64,000 nt of DNA from an uncultured Synergistales bacterium (GTDB lineage Bacteria; Synergistota; Synergistia; Synergistales; Aminobacteriaceae), in the NCBI GenBank assembly GCA_905234075.1, contig CAJOGI010000002.1, positions 78,993 to 142,992 of the forward strand, read 5' to 3'. Made by a program: the position numbers and the translations under genes. Under the pieces are notes generated by a model. It worked only from the letters and a program-made list of their open reading frames with translations, ran no database searches and was not told the origin of the DNA. How positions within the stretch are numbered: position 1 is the stretch's first letter; the number at the start of each line of letters is the position of its first letter. Shown here one piece after another: positions 34,261 to 43,110 of this stretch.

Positions 34261-34407
34261 GAATTAGGAGGTAGGAATTAGGAGGTTTTTATTAGGCAAA
34301 AGCTATCTTCAAAAAATCATGCGTTACTTGTTATCAAAAAGCAACGTAATCACAATAGTTAGAAAATATCTTTTTACCTCCTACCTTCTGCCTCCTAACT
34401 CCTACCT
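34255..34407. repeat. 153-bp palindromic element made of two inverted 32-bp heptad units
   Basis: Left arm 34255-34286 and right arm 34376-34407 are each exactly 32 bp and match in inverted orientation at 27 of 32 positions. They enclose an 89-bp AT-rich core. Each arm begins, read outward-in from its gene, with AGG-TAG. The left arm supplies the last Arg codon and stop of the DUF308 gene; the right arm supplies the last Arg codon and stop of clpB on the opposite strand. The element thus exactly fills the gap between two convergent genes. Confidence 0.85.
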
Positions 34408-36987
34408 AAAAATAAGTTCTCCGGCTTTTACGTCAACATTAACGACAGCTTTCTCCCTAATTCCTCCTGCAATTAATGCGCGTGCAAGTTTCGTCTCAAC
34501 GTTGTGAGTTATATATCTCTTCAGCGGCCTCGCTCCGTAAACGGGATCATAGCCTGCCGAAGCTATAAAGCTCAAAGCCTCATCAGTAAATTTTAATTCT
34601 ATCTGACGGTCGGCAAGTCTTTCAGAAAGATGACCGAGCAAAATTTTCACGATCTCTTTCACTTCGTCTTGGCTTAACGGCTTGAAGAAAACTATATCGT
34701 CAACTCTGTTCAAAAATTCCGGCCTGAAGTGTTCGCGCAACGCCCGCATGACTTCTTCACGAGCAGAAAGAGAAATCATGCCTCCGACAATTCCCTCAAG
34801 CAAAGCCTGCGAGCCTATATTACTCGTCATAATTATTACGGTGTTCTTAAAATCAACGACGCGGCCATGACTGTCTGTAACTCTTCCGTCATCGAGAACC
34901 TGAAGCAAAATATTAAAGACATCGGGGTGAGCCTTTTCGATCTCGTCAAATAATATGACACTGTACGGCCTGCGCCTGACTGCTTCAGTTAATTGTCCGC
35001 CCTCATCATAGCCGACGTATCCGGGAGGAGCTCCGACCAAGCGCGACACTGAGTGCTTCTCCATATATTCGCTCATGTCGATTCTTATCATGTTGTCCTC
35101 GCTGTCGAATAAAGCTTCAGCTAATGTCCGGGCAAGTTCCGTTTTTCCGACACCTGTCGGGCCGAGAAATATAAACGAACCGATCGGGCGTTTAGGGTCT
35201 TTAATTCCGCTCCTTGCTCTCAAAACCGCATCGGCAACTAAAGTAACGGCCTCGTCCTGACCGACAACGCGCTTGTGTAAAATTTCGTCGAGCTTCAATA
35301 ATTTTTCGCGTTCGCCCTCAAGCAGCCTATTAACAGGAATACCCGTCCAGCGGCTTACGATGTCGGCTATCTCGTCTTCCGTAACTTCCTCGCGCAGTAA
35401 TTTTTTCTCGTCAGGTTTTGCGGAGTCGGCTTTAACTTTTTCTTTCGCCATTAAAACATTTTCGAGCTCTCGTAATTTTCCGTAGCGTAATTCAGCGGCT
35501 CTGCTTAAATCGTATGCGCGCTCGGCTTTTTCAATTTCGGCTTTAATATTTTCAATTTCGGCGCGTAAATTTCTAATCTCTGCGATTGATTTTTTCTCTG
35601 TCTCGTATTGAGCGCGTAAAGTGTCGGCTTCGGCGCGTGCCTCCTGTAACTCTTTCTGAAGAGCTTTTAATCTCTCTTTGCTCGCTTCGTCCTCTTCGTG
35701 TTTTAACGCGGCCTCTTCGATTTCAAGCTGTAAAACTTTTCTTGAGGCGTTGTCGAGTTCCATAGGCTGTGAGTCAATTTCTGTCCTAATCATGGCACAA
35801 GCCTCGTCAACTAAATCAATAGCTTTATCAGGCAAAAATCTGTTCGTGATGTATCTGTTCGACAACACCGCCGCCGCAACAAGCGCATTATCGCGGATAG
35901 AAACGCCGTGATGAGCCTGTAACTTTTCGCTTATGCCTCTTAAAATTGAAATAGTATCTTCAACTGTCGGCTGTTCAACATCAACCGGCTGAAAGCGTCT
36001 TGCTAACGCCGCGTCCTTTTCGATATATTTCCTGTATTCATCAACTGTTGTCGCACCTATGCAGTGAAGTTCACCGCGTGCAAGCATAGGCTTTAACATG
36101 TTGCCTGCATCAACGGCTCCTTCGGCGGCTCCGGCTCCGACTATAGTATGAAGCTCATCGATGAATAATAAAATTCTTCCGTCGCTGTTCTTAATTTCGT
36201 TGAGTACGGCTTTCAATCTTTCTTCAAATTCGCCTCTGTATTTTGCTCCGGCGACGAGAGAGCCCATATCGAGAGCAAAAACAGTCCTGTCCTTCAAACC
36301 TTCGGGGACATCTCCGCGCACAATCCTTTGAGCAAGCCCCTCAACGATTGCCGTTTTTCCGACACCGGGATCGCCGATTAAGACGGGATTATTTTTAGTC
36401 TTGCGCGACAAAATTCTAATCACTCTGCGAATTTCATCATCACGGCCTATGACTGGGTCGAGCTTGCCGTTTTTAGCCGCTTGAACTAAATCGCGCCCGT
36501 ATTTTTCAAGAGCTTCATAAGTTGCTTCAGGGTCCGCGCTCTGAACGCGCTGAGAGCCTCTGACTTCGGTCAGCACTTTCAAAAATTTTTCTTCTGTTAC
36601 GTTAAATTCTTTCAATGACTTTGAAATATTAATCATCGCCATGAATAAATGCTCAACCGAAATATATTCGTCTTTGAGATTTTTCGCGAGCTCTCCGGCC
36701 TTCGTGAAAACATTTTCAAGTCTGTTAGTTATGTAAATTTTTCCCTGCTCGACTCCGCCGCCGGTAACACGCGGAATTTTTGCAAGTTCTTCTTCAACGG
36801 ATTTTTCCAGCATATCCGCGTTAATATCCATTTTCTTTAATAATTGAGGTATAAGTCCGCCGTTGTCTTTAATCAAAGCTAAGAGCAAATGCTCCGCGTC
36901 AACCTGCTGATGATTATATTCTGACGCTGTAGCCTGAGCGGCCGCCAGAGCCTCCTGACTCTTGCGCGTTAATTTGTTCATGTCCAT
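34402..36987 (-). CDS. clpB: ATP-dependent disaggregase ClpB
   Basis: ATG 36987 is preferred over an in-frame GTG at 36996 because GGGAG lies 8 bases upstream of it. The 861-residue protein shows the full ClpB layout: double Clp-N repeat ([26 protein letters not shown]), AAA1 with GDPGVGKT and [13 protein letters not shown], the long coiled-coil M domain with many Glu/Lys/Arg (about 400-530), AAA2 with GPTGVGKT and [14 protein letters not shown], and the D2 small domain. It works with DnaK to resolve protein aggregates. The final Arg codon and TAG stop belong to the palindromic repeat. No CIRCE-like operator was recognised upstream. Confidence 0.96.
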   Translation of the reverse strand: MDMNKLTRKSQEALAAAQATASEYNHQQVDAEHLLLALIKDNGGLIPQLLKKMDINADMLEKSVEEELAKIPRVTGGGVEQGKIYITNRLENVFTKAGELAKNLKDEYISVEHLFMAMINISKSLKEFNVTEEKFLKVLTEVRGSQRVQSADPEATYEALEKYGRDLVQAAKNGKLDPVIGRDDEIRRVIRILSRKTKNNPVLIGDPGVGKTAIVEGLAQRIVRGDVPEGLKDRTVFALDMGSLVAGAKYRGEFEERLKAVLNEIKNSDGRILLFIDELHTIVGAGAAEGAVDAGNMLKPMLARGELHCIGATTVDEYRKYIEKDAALARRFQPVDVEQPTVEDTISILRGISEKLQAHHGVSIRDNALVAAAVLSNRYITNRFLPDKAIDLVDEACAMIRTEIDSQPMELDNASRKVLQLEIEEAALKHEEDEASKERLKALQKELQEARAEADTLRAQYETEKKSIAEIRNLRAEIENIKAEIEKAERAYDLSRAAELRYGKLRELENVLMAKEKVKADSAKPDEKKLLREEVTEDEIADIVSRWTGIPVNRLLEGEREKLLKLDEILHKRVVGQDEAVTLVADAVLRARSGIKDPKRPIGSFIFLGPTGVGKTELARTLAEALFDSEDNMIRIDMSEYMEKHSVSRLVGAPPGYVGYDEGGQLTEAVRRRPYSVILFDEIEKAHPDVFNILLQVLDDGRVTDSHGRVVDFKNTVIIMTSNIGSQALLEGIVGGMISLSAREEVMRALREHFRPEFLNRVDDIVFFKPLSQDEVKEIVKILLGHLSERLADRQIELKFTDEALSFIASAGYDPVYGARPLKRYITHNVETKLARALIAGGIREKAVVNVDVKAGELIFR

Positions 36988-37059
36988 AATTTTCACTCCC
37001 TTATAAAATTCTTAACTAACTTTGACTAATTTTAGAACTACTTAAAAAATTTTTCAATC

Positions 37060-37171
37060 CTTAAATTTTTTTGCGAGTAAAAAATTTTTGATTCTATTTT
37101 TTTTATCAGGCTCTTAAAAATTTATGGACGCTTAAAAAAATAAAAATTTTTGTAGGTGTAAATGTAGTGGT
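37060..37171. other. AT-rich non-coding segment similar to 15300-15420
   Basis: This stretch upstream of clpB has no coding frame. GATTCTATTTTTTTTAT with GCTCT (37090-37114) and a later TTTGTAG parallel the segment at 15332-15396. It may be a decayed copy of the same element. Confidence 0.35.
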
Positions 37172-37209
37172 AAAAAAAACAGTCCCGAAAAAAATTTTCG
37201 AGAACTGTT
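37172..37209 (-). terminator. Rho-independent terminator after the NgoBV-like gene
   Basis: On the minus strand AACAGTTCTCGAAAA pairs with TTTTCGGGACTGTT (37178-37209) with small mismatches, followed directly by a run of eight T residues. A similar AACAGTCC/GGACTGTT stem follows plsY. Confidence 0.85.
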
Positions 37210-37242
37210 CTTTCAGAAATTTTATCAGATGACTTGATTATA

Positions 37243-37971
37243 TCACGTATATTTATGTTTTATATTTTTCCACAGCGGCATGAAAATTTCTTTGCCGTAA
37301 TAATTTTTATAAGCCCTCTTAAATTTTTTTTCCCATTGAGGAGCGCGGCTATACGTTTTTGAATCCATGTATAAACTTTCCCGGAAGGCCGACAAAAAAT
37401 CTTCAAGGCAGTCGAAAACTTTTGAGCCTGTTCTTCGTGCGTACCAGTTACACGGGCGTATCTCGTTAGCTGTTCCGTTCCTGAACTGCACGGTCAGCGG
37501 CCACTCTGCCATAGTTTTCGTGATCTCCCAGATTTTTTTCAGCCATATGTCCGAAATTCTCAACATGCCGGTAGCATCGTTCAATGTGTAGCCAAAAATT
37601 AAATAGTCAGCATCAAGGTGCCAAGGACGCTCGATTAAATCCTTCGCGAAAAATTCAAACGCCGCGATGCTGAATCTTGGATTGTCGGCACGGTTGAAGG
37701 CTTTTATCTCCAGCCAGTCTTTTCTCAAATTTTTTTTATTCAGATAAATATCAGGTGGCATTTGAGGTATCGGATTAGCCATAAAATCAAAACGGCTTCT
37801 TCTAAGCCACTCGCCGACCCACGCTTGAATGACATCGCCTATAACATCACGTCTTTTTATGACAACGTCTATGTCGCCGAGCTGAAATTTTATGAAGCCG
37901 CCGATCGATTTAATTCTATAATCAAGAATAAGTGTTTTATAAATTTCTCGCGCTGTGATTACGTTTGCCAT
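37243..37971 (-). CDS. NgoBV-family type II restriction endonuclease, no adjacent methyltransferase
   Basis: This 242-residue protein begins MANVITAREIYKTLILDY and shows IKFQLGDIDVVIKRRDVIG, then a PD-(D/E)xK-like site: PPDIYL (about 71) followed by DWLEIKAFNR (about 86). Further on are DADYLIFGYTLND, ISDIWLKKIWEIT and a C-terminal basic region. This series matches my recollection of the NgoBV/NlaIV family, which cuts GGNNCC; the recognition site is inferred, not read. No DNA methyltransferase lies in the window; neighbours are clpB and divergent argG. A strong terminator follows. It could be an orphan, a decayed system or one with a distant methylase. Confidence 0.65.
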   Translation of the reverse strand: MANVITAREIYKTLILDYRIKSIGGFIKFQLGDIDVVIKRRDVIGDVIQAWVGEWLRRSRFDFMANPIPQMPPDIYLNKKNLRKDWLEIKAFNRADNPRFSIAAFEFFAKDLIERPWHLDADYLIFGYTLNDATGMLRISDIWLKKIWEITKTMAEWPLTVQFRNGTANEIRPCNWYARRTGSKVFDCLEDFLSAFRESLYMDSKTYSRAPQWEKKFKRAYKNYYGKEIFMPLWKNIKHKYT

Positions 37972-38011
37972 GTTAGTATTTCTGAATTGATTTCGCTATG
38001 AAAAATTCGTG

Positions 38012-38020
38012 TGATATTAT
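38012..38020 (+). promoter_or_regulatory. Extended -10 element upstream of argG
   Basis: TGA-TATTAT lies 42 bases before the argG ATG. A 17-base-spaced -35 hexamer is weak (TTCGCT). Confidence 0.45.
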
Positions 38021-38062
38021 CATACTTAGAAACAAATTTTTCCAGAAAGAAGGATTTTTTAT

Positions 38063-39295
38063 ATGTCCGAAAAAAAAGGAAAAGCAGTACTTGCCTACAG
38101 CGGAGGGCTTGACACTTCTGTAGCTGTCATGTGGCTCACCGAACAGGGCTATGACGTTATAACAATGACCGCCGACGTAGGACAAAAGGACGTAGACTTA
38201 CAGGCGGCGAAATCAAAAGCTCTTCACAGCGGAGCTGTTAAGGCGTATATATTTGACCTCAAAAAAACTTTTGTTGAAAATTATGTCTACCCGTCATTGA
38301 AAGCTAACGCGATGTATCAGGGGACTTATCCGCTTGTCTCGGCACTGTCGCGTCCGTTAATCGCAAAGACCCTCGTTGACATTGCAAATAAAGAAGGAGC
38401 TGTCGCAGTTGCTCACGGCTGCACAGGCAAGGGCCAAGACCAAGTTAGAATTGAAGTCTGCGCAACGGCGTTAAATCCTAAAATAAAAGTTCTTGCCCCC
38501 GTTCGTGATTGGCACTTCACACGCGAGGCCGAGATTGAGTACGCTGCCAAGCACGGAATACCCGTAAGGGCTACTGCGGCTTCACCGTACAGCACTGACG
38601 ATAATTTATGGGGACGTTCAATCGAGTGCGGACTTCTCGAAGACCCTTGGAACGAACCGCCCGAAGACGCTTACGAGATGACTTCAAACCCGATCGAAGG
38701 CCCGGACGCTCCGGAATTTGTTGAGATAAGTTTTGAGGGAGGACTGCCGGTCGAGCTCAACGGAGAAAGAATGAACGGCGTTGAATTAATCCAGACGCTA
38801 AATAAAATTGCAGGCCGTCATGGCATAGGGCGCGTCGATATGATTGAGGACAGGCTCGTCGGCTTTAAGTCCCGCGAAGTTTATGAGTGTCCCGGCTCGA
38901 CAGCTTTATTAGCGGCTCATAGAGCTATGGAAACTTTGACGCTTGATAAGCAGGTCTTGAAAACAAAGCGCGAACTTGAGACAAGATTTGCCGAGCTTAC
39001 ATATGAGGGCTACTGGTTCTCGCCGCTGCGCGATGCCATAAACGCTTTCATTGATGACACACAAAAATATGTCAACGGCACTGTAAAAATGCGTTTGTTC
39101 AAAGGTCAGGCTGTCGTACGCGGCTTGAAAACATCAAAGAGCATTTACAGGCACGATTTAGCAACTTACTCGGAAGGCGATGCGTTTGATCATTCGGCTG
39201 CTGTGGGCTTCATTAACATCTGGGGACTTCCAGTCAGAACATGGACATCGACATGGCCGCGTCAGGACGAAGCAGAAATTCCTATTGAAGCGTAA
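38063..39295 (+). CDS. argG: Argininosuccinate synthase
   Basis: This 410-residue enzyme ligates citrulline and aspartate with ATP in arginine synthesis. The ATP-pyrophosphatase P-loop AVLAYSGGLDTSVAVMWL is at the N terminus, followed by AHGCTGKGQDQVRIE (about 116), the substrate segment ATAASPYSTDDNLWGRSIECG and FEGGLPVELNGERM. Length is normal. AGAAAGAAGGA precedes the ATG. It stands alone: argH is not adjacent, and a repeat-derived terminator follows directly. Confidence 0.96.
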   Translation: MSEKKGKAVLAYSGGLDTSVAVMWLTEQGYDVITMTADVGQKDVDLQAAKSKALHSGAVKAYIFDLKKTFVENYVYPSLKANAMYQGTYPLVSALSRPLIAKTLVDIANKEGAVAVAHGCTGKGQDQVRIEVCATALNPKIKVLAPVRDWHFTREAEIEYAAKHGIPVRATAASPYSTDDNLWGRSIECGLLEDPWNEPPEDAYEMTSNPIEGPDAPEFVEISFEGGLPVELNGERMNGVELIQTLNKIAGRHGIGRVDMIEDRLVGFKSREVYECPGSTALLAAHRAMETLTLDKQVLKTKRELETRFAELTYEGYWFSPLRDAINAFIDDTQKYVNGTVKMRLFKGQAVVRGLKTSKSIYRHDLATYSEGDAFDHSAAVGFINIWGLPVRTWTSTWPRQDEAEIPIEA

Positions 39296-39322
39296 AATTA
39301 AAAGTATGATATAATTATCCGC

Positions 39323-39379
39323 GAGGAGTTAGGAAGGAATTAGGGAGTTGGGTTTTTGCTCAGCTCCTTAATTTTTTTT
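39323..39379 (+). terminator. Rho-independent terminator of argG built partly from heptad repeat sequence
   Basis: TTAGGGAGTTGGG (39340-39352) pairs with CTCAGCTCCTTAA (39359-39371) over 13 bp including G-U pairs, followed by eight T residues. The 5' arm continues a degenerate heptad tract (GAGGAGTTAGGAAGG from 39323), so the stem seems to have been made from a repeat copy. Confidence 0.8.
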
Positions 39380-40385
39380 ATAACTCATGAAGCGAAGGGT
39401 CAGGGATAACATCAGTTTCAAAAAATTTTTTTCGAGTCCATGAATTTCTCCCGGCCATTGCGACCATGACGGCGTTGTCCGTACAGCGTTTTAATTCCGG
39501 GAGCCAAGCGCGGAAATTTTTATTATTTTTCAGAGCATCGCGCAGCGCACTATTAGCCGATACTCCGCCCGAAGCAGAAACTTTTTTTATTCCAGTAAGT
39601 TTTACAGCTAAATTTATTTTTGCGGTCAAAGCCTCCGTTACGGATTTTTGAAACGACGCACATAAATCATCAATGGGAATTTCTTTGCCTTCGTTTTCAA
39701 ATTTTTTTACCTGCCATAATAAAGCCGTCTTCAAACCGCTGAAGCTAAATTCTATTTTATCAGTATTTTTTAGCGGCACGGGAAAATTAAATGCGTGAGG
39801 GTCTCCGATTTTTGCTCGCCTGTCAATTTCCGGGCCGCCCGGATATTTTAATCCGAGTATTCTCGCGGCTTTGTCGTAGGCTTCTCCGGCTGCATCGTCG
39901 CGTGTCTGTCCGAGCAGTTCATAATTTCCGAACGAATTTACTTTTATAATCTCCGTGTGTCCTCCCGACACTATGAGAGACAAAAACGGCGGCTCTAAAT
40001 CCTGAGCATCAACTAACGGAGCGAACAGGTGCCCCTCAAGATGATTAACGCCGATTAACGGAACGCCCCAGACTTGAGAGAGAGCCTTCGCGGTCTGCAC
40101 GCCGACTATTAAAGACCCCATGAGGCCGGGCCCTCGTGTTACGGCAATTAAATTTAATTCGCGGCCTGAAATATTAATTTCTTTTAACGCGGCATTAACT
40201 AAAGGCAATAAATTTTCTAAATGCTTTCTTGCGGCAAATTCCGGGATAACTCCGCCGAAGCGCGAATGATCTTTAATTTGACTCGAAAGAAATTCGCACA
40301 AGACCTCGTTATCATTTTTTAGAATTGCCACGCCGGTATCGTCGCAGCTTGTCTCAATTCCAAGCGTCAAAAAATTTTTATTCAT
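39378..40385 (-). CDS. tsaD: tRNA N6-adenosine threonylcarbamoyltransferase TsaD
   Basis: This 335-residue ASKHA-fold protein starts LTLGIETSCDDTGVAIL and has the metal-binding HLEGHLFAPL (about 112-121), LIVSGGHTEI, GEAYDKAARILGLKYPGGPEIDR and a final DNAVMVAMAGRNSW, all characteristic of TsaD/Gcp. It transfers threonylcarbamoyl to A37 of ANN-decoding tRNAs with TsaB/TsaE, which are not in this window. Its ATG overlaps the NlpC/P60 gene's 3' end by 8 bases, suggesting co-transcription. The 3' end abuts the argG terminator. Confidence 0.95.
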   Translation of the reverse strand: MNKNFLTLGIETSCDDTGVAILKNDNEVLCEFLSSQIKDHSRFGGVIPEFAARKHLENLLPLVNAALKEINISGRELNLIAVTRGPGLMGSLIVGVQTAKALSQVWGVPLIGVNHLEGHLFAPLVDAQDLEPPFLSLIVSGGHTEIIKVNSFGNYELLGQTRDDAAGEAYDKAARILGLKYPGGPEIDRRAKIGDPHAFNFPVPLKNTDKIEFSFSGLKTALLWQVKKFENEGKEIPIDDLCASFQKSVTEALTAKINLAVKLTGIKKVSASGGVSANSALRDALKNNKNFRAWLPELKRCTDNAVMVAMAGRNSWTRKKFFETDVIPDPSLHEL

Positions 40386-41664
40386 TTACGATAATATATT
40401 CTTTCATTTCAAAAATATCAGTGCTTATTGTTTTCCCTGACGGCCTGTAACCTTCATCATTAATTAATTGCACGGCAGGTTTATATTTTCCGGGATTTTC
40501 ATAAAAATAATTAGGAGCGTATTCGCTGTCTCTCGCGGAGTATACAAAACGCCATAGGTCTATATCCTCGCTTATAGTCATTGAGATTTCTTTATGCTCT
40601 ATGCCTTCGGGATAAATCACCGCTCTGTTGGGGGCATAACCGTCAACGCGAACATAAAAGCGGTATCCCGTTTTATCGCCTGAAGTAAAAGGAGCCGAGT
40701 AAAATTCTTTTATCTCTAATTTTTCCGGATTGTCGGGAAAAACTGTTCCGAACGTATTAATTGCGGACGGCCTTGCCAGATCTTCCCTGTAATCTTCGTC
40801 GCCTGAGATCATTGAATTTATGACGGTGCTAAAGTCCCTGCCGTTAGCGTGAATAAATTTTCCGTTGCCGAGATACATTCCCACGTGACCGCTCCAGTGT
40901 ATTGTATCGCCTGTTTTCAGTGCCTTTAATGTTTCGAGAGTATGATTATCATCTGAAGTTCCTTCGATGTGCTTTAATGCAATAGGAAAACCGTATTTCG
41001 GCCTCGAATTTCTGAAAACTTCAAGCCCGTTTAGGTTATAAGCCATGTGAACAAGACCTGAGCAGTCAATGCCTTCGGGAGTTCTTCCGCCCCAGCGGTA
41101 AGACGTGCCCAGATATAATTTTGCGTCATCGGCGAGATTTTTGCGTGTCTGTTCTTCTCCGTAAGCGTTCCATGTTCTTATAGGACGTACTAAGGGACTG
41201 CGGACCCAGCCTTTAACTTTACCGAATAATTGAGCTTCCACGTAGCGATCATCTTCGGAATTTACCTGGCCTATTTTAAGATATGCTCCTCTTGGAAGAG
41301 TAATCAGAGGCGGAAAAGACGAAGTTCTAGGCTCGGACTGAATGTCGGCGAACGGGGCGATAACCTGATGAGTTACTAGATTTTTCCATTCTTCAGCAAC
41401 GCTCTTATACACTAATTTAATATTTTTTTCGTCTATAGGGTCATAGCCGTAAGACATCTCAATAAAAACTCTGTCTTCAGATAAAATTACATTCCCCGTC
41501 ATTCCGTAAACAACGTCATTATTTCGGGTTCCGCCGGGCGCAAATAACGGAGCTGAAGGAGCAGTTACGACCGCCATTATGTCCTCGTGTCTGCTTTCAG
41601 CAAAAACGGGAAGCAAAGAGCAGAAAATAAACGTCAGCAGTAAAAAAATTTTCCCTTTCTTCAA
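40378..41664 (-). CDS. Secreted NlpC/P60 peptidase with SH3-like N-terminal region
   Basis: This 428-residue protein has a signal peptide (KGKIFLLLTFIFCSLLPVFA), an SH3b-like region (about 80-175, FPPLITLPRGAYLKIGQV, AQLFGKVKGWVRSPLVRPI) and an NlpC/P60 domain. The catalytic Cys is in GIDCSGLVHMAYNLNG (about 222) and the His in WSGHVGMYLGNGKFIHANG (about 280). A roughly 110-residue C-terminal extension follows. These enzymes cleave gamma-D-Glu-diamino-acid bonds in peptidoglycan stems, so this is probably a cell-wall hydrolase. It overlaps tsaD downstream. Shine-Dalgarno GGAGG lies close to the ATG. Confidence 0.88.
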   Translation of the reverse strand: MKKGKIFLLLTFIFCSLLPVFAESRHEDIMAVVTAPSAPLFAPGGTRNNDVVYGMTGNVILSEDRVFIEMSYGYDPIDEKNIKLVYKSVAEEWKNLVTHQVIAPFADIQSEPRTSSFPPLITLPRGAYLKIGQVNSEDDRYVEAQLFGKVKGWVRSPLVRPIRTWNAYGEEQTRKNLADDAKLYLGTSYRWGGRTPEGIDCSGLVHMAYNLNGLEVFRNSRPKYGFPIALKHIEGTSDDNHTLETLKALKTGDTIHWSGHVGMYLGNGKFIHANGRDFSTVINSMISGDEDYREDLARPSAINTFGTVFPDNPEKLEIKEFYSAPFTSGDKTGYRFYVRVDGYAPNRAVIYPEGIEHKEISMTISEDIDLWRFVYSARDSEYAPNYFYENPGKYKPAVQLINDEGYRPSGKTISTDIFEMKEYIIVNE

Positions 41665-41686
41665 TAAAACGACCTCCTAAAAATTT

Positions 41687-41869
41687 TTACATGAAAGAAT
41701 TATCTTCAACAAATTCAGGCCACGAATGATTTACAAAATCATCATAGCTGTCAAAAATCGGCGGCTGCATTGTCTCATCATTAAAAATAAATCTTTCAAA
41801 GCCGTTCAACGCAAGTTCGCCGAACCATAATTTATTATCACATTCGCGATTATGAGAGAACATTAACAT
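41687..41869 (-). CDS. Small hypothetical protein, 60 residues
   Basis: I do not recognise this protein. It begins MLMFSHNRECDNKLWFGE and is acidic and aromatic-rich, with no signal peptide or membrane helix. Support for it being real is an AAGGAG motif 10 bases before the ATG and its fit in the same-strand gap between the serpin and NlpC/P60 genes. A role linked to the serpin or the peptidase is only a guess. Confidence 0.5.
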   Translation of the reverse strand: MLMFSHNRECDNKLWFGELALNGFERFIFNDETMQPPIFDSYDDFVNHSWPEFVEDNSFM

Positions 41870-41899
41870 AAAAAATTTTCTCCTTCTTAAACTTAGAGC

Positions 41900-43084
41900 C
41901 TATAGCCCAAAGGTTTGACGGCCGGCAAATAAAATCGTCCCCGTGTAATTATCAAGTATAAAATATCTGAACGGGTGATCCGCGTGAAATTCTGCCTGCG
42001 GTTTTTTTACCGGAGCTATCGCCGTAGCCTTCATCATTTTTATGGCCGTCGCCGCAGCCGCTTCGGTCTTCTCTTCGTCAACGTCAATAAAAGTTTTGTG
42101 AATTACAGCGTCAATTTTTAATTTCTCGTCGCCGGTAATTCCTGAGAAGTCAGCAAAATCCGAGAACGCTAATTTAATTCCAAGCGCATCGAATAAATCT
42201 TTAAGCTCATAACTTTTTTCAATTTTGAATTTCGGCAGCCATAAATCAACTTCATATTCGCTCATAGAGTCTAGCAGATTTTTGAAAATATCCGCGTCGA
42301 GCGTAATTGGCTTTGCGCCGTCCTCAAGCGTCCCGGGGTAGCCTGCAGTCTTAGGAGGCAGAAAAACGATTAACGAAAATCTTCCGCCCTTATACGGAAT
42401 TTTTATAATTTTGCTGCCGTCTCTTTCAGCGTAAAGAAAATCGCCGTGCTTTTTCATCATCGTAACCTTATCAACTATGCAGCCGTCTGAAAAAAAATCT
42501 TCTTCAGACGTAAACTTTTTGTTAAATTTCGATTCCCATTCGGCATTAAAATAAACCGCGTTCGTCAAAATCATCTGAGTATCAGGCTCAAGTTGTTGAA
42601 GTAAGTTCAAAATTTTCCCGTTAGTTTTTTCGCTGACCCATGCATTAATTTTTTTGCGCGACGCTTCAGTCTTATTAAGAAAATCAAGTTTCTGCGCACT
42701 GCTTTTATAATTCAACAATAAAATATCTTTGTAAGCGTCTTTAAGTTTCAATCCGTTCCGAAGCCACACGCGGTTTGCAGCTGAGAAGGCTTTTTCAACT
42801 TCAAAGTCCTGCATTAATTCTCCGAGCTGTGAATGAATCTGCGCAGTAAAGCCTAAATTTTCTTCAATCTCGCGTGCGGTATTGCCCTCTGCTCCGGCGT
42901 AGGCCATTCCGAAAGCTGAAAGAATACTGTACGGAGAAAAGAAATATTCGCCGTTTTCATATTCCAATATTTTTGCGGCATTGAAGGCAAAATTATTAAT
43001 GCTCTCCGTCGCCGTTGAGGCAAACGACTGCGCCGAAAAAATTAAAATTAATGACAAAGATAAAATTATTTTTAACATCTTCAT
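41900..43084 (-). CDS. Secreted serpin (serine protease inhibitor)
   Basis: This 394-residue serpin has a signal peptide (MKMLKIILSLSLILIFSAQS, FAS) and a complete fold: FSPYSILSAFGMAYAGAEGNT (about 49), ILTNAVYFNAEW (about 180), and the distal hinge FHADHPFRYFILDN near the C terminus. The reactive-centre hinge EEKTEAAAATA is Ala-rich as in inhibitory serpins, although P15 is Lys instead of Gly. Counting from P17 Glu puts P1-P1' at about Ala-Thr within KMMKATAIAP, suggesting elastase-like targets. It probably protects the cell against host or community proteases. AAGGGAG precedes the ATG. Confidence 0.92.
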   Translation of the reverse strand: MKMLKIILSLSLILIFSAQSFASTATESINNFAFNAAKILEYENGEYFFSPYSILSAFGMAYAGAEGNTAREIEENLGFTAQIHSQLGELMQDFEVEKAFSAANRVWLRNGLKLKDAYKDILLLNYKSSAQKLDFLNKTEASRKKINAWVSEKTNGKILNLLQQLEPDTQMILTNAVYFNAEWESKFNKKFTSEEDFFSDGCIVDKVTMMKKHGDFLYAERDGSKIIKIPYKGGRFSLIVFLPPKTAGYPGTLEDGAKPITLDADIFKNLLDSMSEYEVDLWLPKFKIEKSYELKDLFDALGIKLAFSDFADFSGITGDEKLKIDAVIHKTFIDVDEEKTEAAAATAIKMMKATAIAPVKKPQAEFHADHPFRYFILDNYTGTILFAGRQTFGL

Positions 43085-43110
43085 AAAAAAATCTCCCTTC
43101 TAAACAATAA

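Noticed and set aside
34319..34507. Open frame of 62 codons running across the palindromic element into the clpB 3' end
   Set aside because: It has no ribosome-binding site, lies largely antisense to clpB and is composed partly of repeat sequence.
39304..39314. TGATATAAT as an extended -10 promoter after argG
   Set aside because: No plus-strand gene follows before convergent tsaD and a terminator lies just downstream, so it is probably fortuitous.
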